DNA of 8,097 bases, taken from contig JAURLR010000324.1 of the NCBI GenBank assembly GCA_030831135.1, positions 1 through 8,097 of the forward strand, in the 5' to 3' direction. Both the position numbers and the translations under genes were made by a program. Every line of letters begins with the position of its first letter. The first letter of the stretch is position 1. The stretch comes from Alphaproteobacteria bacterium (GTDB taxonomy: Bacteria; Pseudomonadota; Alphaproteobacteria; UBA6615). The notes below the pieces were generated by a model. That model was not told where the DNA came from. It worked only from the letters and a program-made list of their open reading frames with translations, and ran no database searches. Below are positions 1 through 6,800 of the stretch, piece by piece.

Positions 1-1523
1 ATCACGCCGTCGTCGGCGGCCACCACCAGCACCACGATATCGGTGACATTGGCACCGCGCTGACGCATCGATGTGAAGGCCGCATGACCCGGTGTATCGA
101 TGAAGGTGATCCGGTCGCCGGATTCCAGCGCCACCTGATAGGCACCGATATGCTGGGTAATACCACCCGCCTCACCGCGCACCACATCGGTGGAACGCAG
201 GGCATCGAGCAGCGAGGTCTTGCCGTGGTCAACATGACCCATCACGGTGACAACCGGTGCGCGCGGCAGGCGATCGCCTTCAACATCCTGAATATGGGCA
301 CCCAGATTGAGCTCCACATCCGAGGCCGAAATCAGCTTCGCCGTGTGACCAAATTCCTCGACCACAAGCTGGGCAGTTTCCTGATCAATGGTCTGGTTGA
401 TGGTCGCCATGACCCCCATTTTCATGAGTGTCTTGATGACTTCCGCACCGCGCTCGGCCATCCGGTTGCCCAGTTCAGCCACGGTGATCGCATCAGGGAT
501 GGACACTTCGCGCACAACCTTGGACTGGTTGCCGCCACCGCCGCTGTCGCGTGAACGCTGCTGGCGCTCGCGCTCCTGTTTCCGGCGGAAGGCCGCGACA
601 GAACGCTGGCGTGCGCCGCCATCTTCATCGAGTGCTTCGGTGATGGTCAGCTTGCCGCTGCGGCGCTTGCGCTCACCGCGCGTGCGGCTCGGACGGGCCG
701 GGGCTTCTGCGGCGGGGGCAGCGCGACCGCCCTTGCGGCGTTCGCCGGTCTCGCTTGGCTCCTCGGCTTCATCATCACCATTGACTTCACCCTCGAGCGC
801 GGCGCGCTTGCGTTCGGCGGCTGCCGCGCGCTGCGCGGCCTCATCGGCCATGCGCTGGGCCTCGGCTTCGGCCGCACGGCGACCCTCTTCCTCGATCTCG
901 CGGCGTGTGCGCTTCTCGGTTTCCGGCGCCGCCTTTGCGGCAGGCGCGGGGGCCTCTTTAACGGGCGCAGCTTCGGCGGCGGCCGCAGCCTGATCTTCTT
1001 CTTCCTGGGCTTCCTCGACCGCAACGACCTTGGCCTCGGCGGCCTCGGCTTCGCGCGCCTTGGCAGCGGCTTCCTCTTCAGCGCGGGCGGCAGCATCTTC
1101 GGCTTCGCCGGCGCGGCGCGCTTCTTCGAGAGCGACCTGTGCGGCGGCGCTTTCGCGGGCAGCTTCTTCCGCGGCCTTGCGGGCCTCGTCAAGCGCACGT
1201 GCGCGGGTTGCCTGCTCGGCGGCCGTCAGGGTGCGCTGAGGTCCGGTCTTGGCCGCGACAGGTTCCGGCTGTACGGGCGCAGGGGCCTTCTCGAAGACCT
1301 CTTCCTGCGGGCCTTCCTTGACCTCGGTCATCTCACCGGCGGCACCCTGCTGGAAGGTGCGCTTCTTCTTGACCTCGACCGTGACGGTCTTTGTACGGCC
1401 ATGGCTGAAGCTCTGGCGGACCTGACCACCTTCGACAGTCTTCTTCAGCTCGAGCTTGCCCGGTTTGGACAGGCTCAGCGGCTTCTTTTTCTTCTTGTCG
1501 TCGTTTTCGGTCGTATTCGCCAT
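1..1523 (-). CDS. infB: Translation initiation factor IF-2 (N-terminal 507 residues, cut by window edge)
   Basis: IF2 is the GTPase that brings initiator fMet-tRNA to the 30S subunit and promotes subunit joining. The ATG is at 1523-1521 and the frame stays open to the left edge. Residues 10-55 form a basic Lys-rich segment with a [19 protein letters not shown] sequence, the IF2-associated N-terminal segment. Residues about 100-245 are Ala/Glu/Arg-rich and probably long helices. Residues 262-325 are basic and Arg-rich. Residues 337-408 are the IF2_N domain that precedes the G domain. The G domain then begins: G1 GHVDHGKT at 429-436, switch I/G2 [13 protein letters not shown] at 450-462, G3 DTPGH at 476-480. 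G4, G5 and the tRNA-binding C-terminal domains lie outside the window. The start is 4 nt after the stop of the YlxR-like gene, and only a weak Shine-Dalgarno is visible, so translational coupling is likely. The G motifs make the identity essentially certain. Confidence 0.97.
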   Translation of the reverse strand, partial: MANTTENDDKKKKKPLSLSKPGKLELKKTVEGGQVRQSFSHGRTKTVTVEVKKKRTFQQGAAGEMTEVKEGPQEEVFEKAPAPVQPEPVAAKTGPQRTLTAAEQATRARALDEARKAAEEAARESAAAQVALEEARRAGEAEDAAARAEEEAAAKAREAEAAEAKVVAVEEAQEEEDQAAAAAEAAPVKEAPAPAAKAAPETEKRTRREIEEEGRRAAEAEAQRMADEAAQRAAAAERKRAALEGEVNGDDEAEEPSETGERRKGGRAAPAAEAPARPSRTRGERKRRSGKLTITEALDEDGGARQRSVAAFRRKQERERQQRSRDSGGGGNQSKVVREVSIPDAITVAELGNRMAERGAEVIKTLMKMGVMATINQTIDQETAQLVVEEFGHTAKLISASDVELNLGAHIQDVEGDRLPRAPVVTVMGHVDHGKTSLLDALRSTDVVRGEAGGITQHIGAYQVALESGDRITFIDTPGHAAFTSMRQRGANVTDIVVLVVAADDGV

Positions 1524-1527
1524 GATC

Positions 1528-2247
1528 TCATTCCATCACATCATCATCGGTCACAACATCATCTGCCGGCACGAAATCGCCGCGATACGTCATCAACCTG
1601 TTTGCCGCGTCACAAACCTGCCGCGCGGCACCGCCGGGCAGAACGAGCCCATGAACACTGCGTTCACGGTTCGATACCTGCCCCAACGTCGCGGCATCGA
1701 ATACATCGATCCGCTCAACTCCATTCACGTGATCCGCCAGCTGGGCCACCTTCTGGCGGCCATCAGCACCGGCATCACACGCACACAACAAAGCGGCTGG
1801 CCCTGCATTGCCAAGCCCCGCCTTTGATATTCCCGGCCCGGCAAGCCCGGCAAGGGCACCACGGACCTTTTCAAACCCCGACACGTATTCACCCGCCTTG
1901 CGCGCCATCGTCAGTGCATTCACGGCACGCCGGAAAAGTTCTGCCCCGACAAACACCTCAAGGCTTTCGCCGTCCGGTCCCGTCATCGGGCTGACAGCGC
2001 GCCGCGCACCACGCGCAAAGGCGCGCTTGGCGCAGGCTTGCGCAACTATATCGCGACGTGGAAGCAACCACAATCCGCGCCCGGGAAGCCGATTGTCGAG
2101 ATCGGGCACAACCAGATCATCCGGCCCGACCACAAATCGCATCAGCTCATCACGCGGACGCACCTCCCCGGTCACCAGACAGCGCCGCTCCGGCGCGTTC
2201 CTGACTTGGCCTGTGGACGCTTCGGTCCGGGAGGATTCCACGGTCAT
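1528..2247 (-). CDS. YlxR (DUF448)-L7Ae fusion, RNA-binding protein of the nusA-infB operon
   Basis: A 239-residue protein from the ATG at 2247-2245. Residues about 17-85 are a YlxR domain: the RRCLVTGE segment (21-28) and the [10 protein letters not shown] segment (54-63) are its hallmarks, followed by a basic helix ending [10 protein letters not shown]. Residues about 98-222 look like an L7Ae/L30e-type RNA-binding domain ([12 protein letters not shown] at 108-119, then a hydrophobic strand [10 protein letters not shown] and [10 protein letters not shown]). The last ~15 residues are acidic. Alphaproteobacterial homologues are commonly annotated as RNA-binding protein. YlxR alone has been linked to transcription regulation and to RNase P in Gram-positive bacteria, but the role here is not established. 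The gene starts about 30 nt after nusA and ends 4 nt before infB. An in-frame TTG at 2271, preceded by a close AGGA, would add 8 residues. The ATG instead has AGGAG about 14 nt upstream, which is long, so the start is uncertain. Confidence 0.9.
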   Translation of the reverse strand: MTVESSRTEASTGQVRNAPERRCLVTGEVRPRDELMRFVVGPDDLVVPDLDNRLPGRGLWLLPRRDIVAQACAKRAFARGARRAVSPMTGPDGESLEVFVGAELFRRAVNALTMARKAGEYVSGFEKVRGALAGLAGPGISKAGLGNAGPAALLCACDAGADGRQKVAQLADHVNGVERIDVFDAATLGQVSNRERSVHGLVLPGGAARQVCDAANRLMTYRGDFVPADDVVTDDDVME

Positions 2248-2277
2248 CAACGCTGTATGCGCTCCTGTCAATTCGTC

Positions 2278-3990
2278 CTATGCGCCCGGCTCGGCCGGCG
2301 GGGTTGCCGGGGCGAAGACGGCCTCGGCGGTGGCCAGCTCGGCAGAGCGCGTATCAACCACGTCCTCGACCACCTCTTCGGCGTCGGGATCGGGCTCGGG
2401 TTCGGGTGCGATCACATCATCGCCATACACCGCCACGCGCGCGGCCATGATGACCTTGTTGGCCTCGTCAGCCGTCACCGGGCTCTGGCGCACCACACGA
2501 CCGATCTCGTGATCCGCCATATCAAACAGATCGTCGAGCTTCACCTCGGTTTCCACATCCATGAAGATGAACCGGTATTCATCGGGCATCAGGCCGGCAA
2601 GGTCTTCGGCCGTGCGAACACCGTTCTGACCAAGCCGGACAGAGGATTCGAGGGTGACCCCGTTCACTGCGAGCATCGAGTCCTCGACCCCGAGCTTCTT
2701 GCGCTCGATGTCCAGATTCGCGTCGCGCTCCTCAAGCCATGCCTGGGCGCGCGCCTGCAGTTCCTCGCCAATGTCCTCATCGAACCCTTCGATCAGGGTC
2801 AGATCCTCGATCGGCACGAAGGCCACTTCTTCGACCGTGGCAAAACCCTCGGTCACAAGCAGATGTGCAATGACGTCTTCCACATCAAGCGCATTGATGA
2901 AGGTTTCGCTGCGGCTGTTGAATTCGTCCTGACGGCGCTGGGATTCCTCATCCTCGGTCAGGATGTCGATGTCCCAGCCCGACAGCATCGAGGCCAGACG
3001 CACATTCTGACCACGCCGGCCAATGGCCAGCGAAAGCTGCTCATCAGGCACGACGACTTCGATCTTGTTGGCGTCCTCATCGAGCACAACCTTCGAAACT
3101 TCGGCTGGCGCGAGCGCATTGACGACAAAGGTCGCCGGGTCTTCCGACCACGGAATAATGTCGATCTTCTCTCCCTGGAGTTCGCCAACTACCGCCTGCA
3201 CACGGCTACCGCGCATACCGACACAAGCGCCAACAGGATCAATCGAGGCGTCTTTCGAGATCACCGCAATCTTCGCACGGCTTCCCGGGTCACGGGCCGC
3301 AGCGCGAATTTCGATGATGCCGTCATAGATTTCGGGCACTTCCTGCGCGAACAGCGACTTCATGAATTCCGGCCGCGTACGTGTCAGGAAAATCTGCGGG
3401 CCCCGCTGTTCGCGACGTACGTCATAGATGTACGCGCGAATGCGGTCGCCCGGACGCTGGTTTTCACGCGGCAAAGCCTCATCGCGACGCATCACGCCTT
3501 CGGCGCGGCCCAGATCCACGGTGACATTGCCGTATTCGACACGTTTCACGAGGCCATTGATGACCTCGCCGGTCCGGTCCTTGTATTCTTCGTACTGGCG
3601 CTCACGTTCGGCATCGCGAACCCGCTGCACGATCACCTGTTTGGCGGTCTGCGCGGCAATCCGCCCGAAGTCGATCGGCGGCAGTTCATCGATCAGAAAC
3701 TCACCGATCTCGGCATCCGGTTTCTCGTCCCGGGCCTGTTTGAGGGTGAGATGCATGTGCTCGTCCTCAACCTCTTCGACGACCTCACGATAGCGGGCGA
3801 GCGAGATATGTCCGCCATCCCGGTCGATGACCGCACGAATATCGTGCTCGGGGCCATACTTGTTGCGCCCGGCCTTCTGAATGGCCTGCTCCATCGCGGT
3901 GATGACTTCTTCGCGCTCGATACCTTTTTCGCGTGCAACAGCATCCGCGACAGCGAGCATCTCAATACGGCTGGGACCACCAGACTCCAT
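2278..3990 (-). CDS. nusA: Transcription termination/antitermination factor NusA
   Basis: NusA binds RNA polymerase and nascent RNA, modulating pausing, intrinsic termination and antitermination. The product has 570 residues. Domains in order: an N-terminal RNAP-binding domain (1-130, with the FGRIAAQTAKQVIVQRVRDAER helix at 108-129), an S1 domain (~137-205), KH1 with its GMRG loop at 258-261, KH2 with its GRRG loop at 324-327 (SLAIGRRGQNVRLAS), then two helix-hairpin-helix acidic-repeat regions (~365-420 and ~445-525), and a Pro/Glu/Asp-rich tail (526-570). It is longer than the ~495-residue E. coli protein because of the tail and extra residues (~470-500) in the second repeat. AAGGA at 4003-3999, lying in the last codons of rimP, is 8 nt from the ATG. 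The gene begins 5 nt after the rimP stop. NusA is known in E. coli to feed back on its own operon, which is relevant to the terminator upstream of rimP. Confidence 0.98.
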   Translation of the reverse strand: MESGGPSRIEMLAVADAVAREKGIEREEVITAMEQAIQKAGRNKYGPEHDIRAVIDRDGGHISLARYREVVEEVEDEHMHLTLKQARDEKPDAEIGEFLIDELPPIDFGRIAAQTAKQVIVQRVRDAERERQYEEYKDRTGEVINGLVKRVEYGNVTVDLGRAEGVMRRDEALPRENQRPGDRIRAYIYDVRREQRGPQIFLTRTRPEFMKSLFAQEVPEIYDGIIEIRAAARDPGSRAKIAVISKDASIDPVGACVGMRGSRVQAVVGELQGEKIDIIPWSEDPATFVVNALAPAEVSKVVLDEDANKIEVVVPDEQLSLAIGRRGQNVRLASMLSGWDIDILTEDEESQRRQDEFNSRSETFINALDVEDVIAHLLVTEGFATVEEVAFVPIEDLTLIEGFDEDIGEELQARAQAWLEERDANLDIERKKLGVEDSMLAVNGVTLESSVRLGQNGVRTAEDLAGLMPDEYRFIFMDVETEVKLDDLFDMADHEIGRVVRQSPVTADEANKVIMAARVAVYGDDVIAPEPEPDPDAEEVVEDVVDTRSAELATAEAVFAPATPPAEPGA

Positions 3991-3995
3991 CTTCT

Positions 3996-4520
3996 CTATC
4001 CTTCGTTCATCCGGCCCTTTTGGACCGCAGCAATAAGTTCATCTGTCAGCACAAGTTTGGCTTTCAGGACATCGTTCACAGGAAGCGCAATCTCTTCCCC
4101 ATCTCCGTCGGGGTCGGCCAGGCGCACCATGCCATCATCAAGACCGAGCAGTTCGCCCCGAAACCGGCGGCGACCATCCACGGCCTGTCTCAGTTCGACC
4201 TTCGCCTCGAACCCGACAAAGCTCGCAAAATCCTTGCTCCGTGTCAGCGGACGGTCGATACCCGGTGAGCCAACCTCCAGCTCATAGGCCTCGGAAATGG
4301 GATCCGCCACATCCAGAAGCGCCGAAATCGTCCGGCTGGCCAGCGTACAATCCTCGATCGTGATCTCTTCACCGTCGACGCGATCAAACATGATCTGCAG
4401 GATCGGTTTGTGACCGCCGCCGAAATGCACGCGGACGAGCTCATATCCCAGATCGACCAGCGAGGGTTCGATAATAGACATGACCTGATCGGTACGGGCA
4501 TTTTCGCTTACGAGATTCAA
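3996..4520 (-). CDS. rimP: Ribosome maturation factor RimP
   Basis: RimP assists 30S subunit assembly. The visible protein has the family pattern: an N-terminal alpha/beta domain with IIEPSLVDLGYELVRVHF, a strand ending QIMFDR, the EEITIEDCTLASRTISALLDVADPISEAYELEVGSPGIDRPL signature that marks RimP, then an Sm-like C-terminal domain (GFEAKVELRQ, RRFRGELLGLDDGMVRLAD). Choosing the start is the difficulty. The only in-frame ATG close to the domain is at 4481, but it would remove most of the first helix, which homologues keep. The TTG at 4520 gives 174 residues and restores the helix, with AAGGAG at 4538-4533 12 nt upstream; a second TTG at 4532 abuts that site. The frame stays open up to 4715, but starts there would place coding sequence over the promoter and the intrinsic terminator, so they are rejected. 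Identity is secure; the start is tentative. Confidence 0.93.
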   Translation of the reverse strand: MNLVSENARTDQVMSIIEPSLVDLGYELVRVHFGGGHKPILQIMFDRVDGEEITIEDCTLASRTISALLDVADPISEAYELEVGSPGIDRPLTRSKDFASFVGFEAKVELRQAVDGRRRFRGELLGLDDGMVRLADPDGDGEEIALPVNDVLKAKLVLTDELIAAVQKGRMNEG

Positions 4521-4532
4521 CGCTTCAATCAA

Positions 4533-4538
4533 CTCCTT
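4533..4538 (-). promoter_or_regulatory. Shine-Dalgarno AAGGAG for rimP
   Basis: The only strong Shine-Dalgarno match between the leader terminator and the RimP domain. It supports an initiation site near 4520, although the 12-nt spacing is long. It lies too far upstream to serve the ATG at 4481. Confidence 0.55.
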
Positions 4539-4579
4539 GAGCAACCACCCGGCATCCCGCGCACGGAAATGCGGGTAAC

Positions 4580-4613
4580 AAAAAAGGCGGCTCCGGATTT
4601 CACCCGGGCCACC
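4580..4613 (-). terminator. Intrinsic terminator in the rimP leader (attenuator; also end of metK-trmB transcripts)
   Basis: On the minus strand GGTGGC (4613-4608) and CCGG (4607-4604) pair with CCGG (4596-4593) and GCCGCC (4591-4586). This forms a 10-bp stem with one G-U pair, one bulged A (4592) and a 7-nt loop (GTGAAAT). Six T residues (4585-4580) follow directly. This is a textbook Rho-independent terminator, and it sits downstream of the rimP promoter but upstream of rimP. Transcripts from that promoter must therefore read through it to reach rimP-nusA-infB. On the plus strand no T-run follows, so it works only in the direction of the genes. Confidence 0.88.
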
Positions 4614-4650
4614 CCTTACTGTCCGTTGCCAGACTGTTGGGCCTTTGTTG
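4580..4650 (-). ncRNA. rimP leader RNA (putative transcriptional attenuator)
   Basis: The segment from the predicted transcription start (about 4650) to the end of the T-run is a short leader of about 70 nt ending in an intrinsic terminator. A rimP leader with this layout, a terminator-ended leader upstream of rimP-nusA-infB in Alphaproteobacteria, is a described computational attenuator family. I assign it by position, lineage and the terminator, not by a covariance-model match. Upstream of the terminator I see short possible pairings (GTC with GAC around CTGGCAACG) but no convincing antiterminator helix, so the trigger is unknown. Confidence 0.65.
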
Positions 4651-4656
4651 ACCCGG

Positions 4657-4684
4657 AATATAGGGAATTTCGCGGAAAAGGCAA
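4657..4684 (-). promoter_or_regulatory. Sigma70-type promoter for the rimP-nusA-ylxR-infB unit
   Basis: On the minus strand the -35 hexamer TTGCCT (4684-4679) and the -10 hexamer TATATT (4662-4657) are separated by 16 nt. The surrounding CTTGCC...CTATAT resembles the alphaproteobacterial housekeeping consensus CTTGAC-N17-CTATAT. The spacer and flanks are AT-richer than the surrounding coding sequence. The start site would fall near 4650, giving a leader of about 130 nt before rimP. Predicted from sequence only. Confidence 0.7.
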
Positions 4685-4711
4685 GCCATTGTGGTTTCTG
4701 CGAAAGCTGAC

Positions 4712-5425
4712 TCAACCCCCGTTACGGGGAACCCGGCGATACCGAAGGAAGGTTGCTCCGGGGCCACCGCTTCGATTCTTCCCCTCATAGCGCGTGTCGG
4801 GCCAATCTTCGGGACGGGTGTTCCAGTCCGCCATCCGGTTCGCCATCCAGTCAAATGCCGGATGGGCTTCAAGATGCCGCAGCATCCAGACCAGATAGCT
4901 CTGGTCATCCGTCGCCACGCGCAACTCCGCGCCATCTTCCATCACGTGCGCGAGCGCATCGAGCATCGGTGTGTTCACAATCCGCCGCTGGTGGTGGCGC
5001 AGCTTGGGCCAGGGATCTGGAAACAGCACGAACACCCGGGCGAGACTGGCCGCCGACAACCGTGCCAGCAATGGCCGCACATCATCGGCAAGCAAGCAGA
5101 TATTCTGCAGGTCCCTTTCAATGATCTCGGACAGCAACCGCGCGACACCGTTGAGATAGGGCTCGGCCCCGACCATGCCAACATCAGGGTTTTCGGCGGC
5201 CTGCCAGGCAAGGTGCTCCCCCGCACCGAATCCGATTTCCAGCCACACCTTCTGCGGTGCTGCGGGAAACCAGATGTGCGGATCCACCGGACCATCACCT
5301 TCCGGCAGGACGATCGAAAGTTCAGGCAGCACGGTTTCGAGCAGCAGTTCACGGCCGGGACGCAACTTGCGCCCCCGGCGACGTCCATGGAAACGCGGGT
5401 CGCTATCCGCTGGTTTTGTCGTCAT
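4712..5425 (-). CDS. trmB: tRNA (guanine-N7-)-methyltransferase
   Basis: TrmB uses S-adenosylmethionine to make 7-methylguanosine at position 46 in the variable loop of tRNAs. The product has 237 residues, close to family length. Visible landmarks: a basic N-terminus (FHGRRRGRKLRPGR), SAM-binding motif I EIGFGAGEH at 63-71, the acidic residue after strand 2 (GAEPY, E88), the LLADD segment at 111-115, the family hallmark FPDPWPK at 135-141 with the putative catalytic Asp137, and the substrate-binding TRYE motif at 211-214 near the C-terminus. The ATG at 5425 has no strong Shine-Dalgarno. It starts 51 nt after metK with no terminator on the coding strand between them, so the two are probably cotranscribed, pairing SAM synthesis with a SAM consumer. 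The rimP promoter lies just after its stop. Confidence 0.97.
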   Translation of the reverse strand: MTTKPADSDPRFHGRRRGRKLRPGRELLLETVLPELSIVLPEGDGPVDPHIWFPAAPQKVWLEIGFGAGEHLAWQAAENPDVGMVGAEPYLNGVARLLSEIIERDLQNICLLADDVRPLLARLSAASLARVFVLFPDPWPKLRHHQRRIVNTPMLDALAHVMEDGAELRVATDDQSYLVWMLRHLEAHPAFDWMANRMADWNTRPEDWPDTRYEGKNRSGGPGATFLRYRRVPRNGG

Positions 5426-5430
5426 CGCTC

Positions 5431-5461
5431 GGGGCGGGCCCGAAAGCCTGCCACCCTTTTT
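5431..5461 (+). terminator. Terminator-like hairpin on the strand opposite trmB/metK
   Basis: On the plus strand GGCGGGC (5433-5439) pairs with GCCTGCC (5446-5452) around loop CCGAAA, with one G-U pair. GG (5431-5432) can extend the stem onto CC (5454-5455) across a bulged A. T5 (5457-5461) follows one base later. On the minus strand the same stem has an A-C mismatch and no following T-run. No plus-strand gene is recognised here, so if functional it would stop antisense transcription entering metK. Chance occurrence in GC-rich DNA is quite possible. Confidence 0.3.
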
Positions 5462-5476
5462 GTTCGGCCGGGTTCG

Positions 5477-6664
5477 CTAGAGCGCGTTGTGCAGCGCGTC
5501 CACGAGGTCCGTCTTCTCCCACGAGAAGCCGCCATCCGCATCGGGCTGGCGGCCGAAATGGCCATAGGCCGCAGTGCGGGCATAGATCGGACGGTTCAGT
5601 TGCAGATGCTCGCGAATCCCGCGCGGGCTGAGATCCATGGCTTTCTGCAGCGCAACCGCCAAGGCTTCTTCATCAACCTTGCCGGTGCCATAGGTGTCGA
5701 CATAAACCGACAGCGGCTTGGAGACACCAATCGCATAGGCGACCTGAATGGTGCAGCGTTCGGCAAGCTCTGCGGCCACCACGTTCTTGGCGAGGTAGCG
5801 CGAGGCATAGGCCGCCGAACGGTCGACCTTGGTCGGATCCTTGCCCGAGAACGCGCCGCCACCATGCGGTGCAGCCCCGCCATACGTGTCGACAATGATC
5901 TTGCGTCCGGTCAGACCAGCATCCCCATCCGGACCTCCAATCACGAAACGCCCGGTCGGGTTCACATAGAACTCGGCCTCGGGACACATCCAGCCATCGG
6001 GCAGAACATTTTCCACATGGGGGCGAACAATCGCGCGCACATCGTCCTGGCTGAGACCTTCGGCATGCTGGGTCGAAACCACGACCGAAGCGGAGCCGAC
6101 CGGCTTGCCGTTTTCGTAACGCAAAGTGACCTGGCTCTTGGAATCCGGCCCCAGGCCCGGCTCTGCACCCGAATGCCGGGCTTCGGCGAGCGACTTCAGA
6201 ATGGCGTGGGAATAGTGGATGGGTGCGGGCATGAGAACATCGGTCTCACGGCAGGCGTAACCGAACATCAGCCCCTGATCGCCCGCGCCTTCATCCTTGT
6301 TTCCGGCCGCATCAACGCCCTGGGCGATATCGCTGGACTGTCCATGCAGATAGACCGAAACCTCTGCGGTCTTCCAGTGGAACCCGTCCTGCTCGTAGCC
6401 GATATCCTTCACGGCTGCGCGCGCGATCTCTTCCATTCGCGCGACATTGACATTCAGGTTGTCATCCACAAGCGGCTTGGGTCCGCGCACTTCGCCGGCC
6501 AGAACAATCCGGTTTGTCGTGGTCAGGGTTTCACAAGCAACCCGTGCTTCAGGGTCGGCAGTCAGGAACGCATCGACAACGGCATCGGAAATCCGATCGC
6601 AAACCTTGTCGGGATGTCCTTCGGACACGGACTCACTGGTGAAGAGATAATTACCTTTGGACAC
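5477..6664 (-). CDS. metK: S-adenosylmethionine synthetase (methionine adenosyltransferase)
   Basis: MetK makes S-adenosylmethionine from methionine and ATP, releasing phosphate and pyrophosphate; it is a cytosolic Mg2+/K+-dependent tetramer. The product has 395 residues, normal length. Motifs counted from the [16 protein letters not shown] at 8-20 (His17 and Asp19 area, active site), GEVRG near 57-61, the signature [12 protein letters not shown] at 126-137, the [16 protein letters not shown] phosphate-binding signature at 268-283 (Lys275, Lys279 and Asp281), then AIGV and the C-terminal YGHFGR. The frame is open far upstream, but family alignments begin at [11 protein letters not shown], and the GTG at 6664 has AGGGGGG 9 nt upstream, so GTG is the start. 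The gap to lnt is 136 nt and no SAM riboswitch class was recognised there. trmB follows 51 nt later. Confidence 0.98.
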   Translation of the reverse strand: MSKGNYLFTSESVSEGHPDKVCDRISDAVVDAFLTADPEARVACETLTTTNRIVLAGEVRGPKPLVDDNLNVNVARMEEIARAAVKDIGYEQDGFHWKTAEVSVYLHGQSSDIAQGVDAAGNKDEGAGDQGLMFGYACRETDVLMPAPIHYSHAILKSLAEARHSGAEPGLGPDSKSQVTLRYENGKPVGSASVVVSTQHAEGLSQDDVRAIVRPHVENVLPDGWMCPEAEFYVNPTGRFVIGGPDGDAGLTGRKIIVDTYGGAAPHGGGAFSGKDPTKVDRSAAYASRYLAKNVVAAELAERCTIQVAYAIGVSKPLSVYVDTYGTGKVDEEALAVALQKAMDLSPRGIREHLQLNRPIYARTAAYGHFGRQPDADGGFSWEKTDLVDALHNAL

Positions 6665-6673
6665 GAGACACGG

Positions 6674-6680
6674 CCCCCCT
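6674..6680 (-). promoter_or_regulatory. Shine-Dalgarno AGGGGGG that fixes the metK GTG start
   Basis: A G-rich Shine-Dalgarno on the minus strand, 9 nt before the GTG at 6664-6662. The open frame has no ATG in the expected place, so this site together with family alignment decides the start. Confidence 0.75.
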
Positions 6681-6698
6681 GAAATCGTTACAAATGAT

Positions 6699-6737
6699 GC
6701 GGCTTCAAGACCGCTTCCGGCTGGGATCAAGTTGATC
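6699..6737 (-). repeat. Two small inverted repeats in the metK leader
   Basis: In the lnt-metK gap, GATCAA (6737-6732 on the minus strand) and TTGATC (6730-6725) form a perfect 6-bp inverted repeat around a single base. Next, GCGGT (6714-6710) pairs with GCCGC (6703-6699), closing a 6-nt loop CTTGAA with a terminal U-G pair. The first element has a one-base centre, so it is more plausible as a protein-binding dyad than as an RNA hairpin, although a 4-bp stem with a 5-nt loop is possible. The second can form an RNA hairpin about 20 nt upstream of the metK Shine-Dalgarno. No function is shown. Confidence 0.45.
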
Positions 6738-6800
6738 AGTGGCACCCGGCAAACGCCAACGCACGAGTAGCCCGGTTTTGCAGGAATGACCCCCGGTGCG

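Noticed and set aside
647..1198. Lys/Pro/Arg-rich minus-strand frame inside infB
   Set aside because: It is the shifted frame of the Ala/Glu/Arg-rich IF2 N-terminal extension. The true infB frame is open from 1523 to the edge and contains the G-domain motifs.
2038..4287. 749-codon open frame on the plus strand opposite nusA and rimP
   Set aside because: It lies antisense to two clearly identified conserved genes. Its translation (His/Arg/Asp-rich) resembles no known family. Long antisense frames are expected from codon bias in GC-rich genes.
4482..4715. Extended rimP starting at the ATG at 4715 (239 residues)
   Set aside because: The extension would overlap the trmB stop, the predicted promoter and the intrinsic terminator, and it is not conserved-looking protein sequence.
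4691..6682. 663-codon open frame on the plus strand opposite trmB and metK
   Set aside because: Same reasoning: it mirrors conserved genes across their boundary, has no domain I recognise and no credible ribosome-binding context.
6665..6800. SAM-type riboswitch upstream of metK
   Set aside because: The location is suggestive, but I could not match the conserved cores of the SAM-II, SAM-V, SAM/SAH or SAH classes by eye, so none is annotated.
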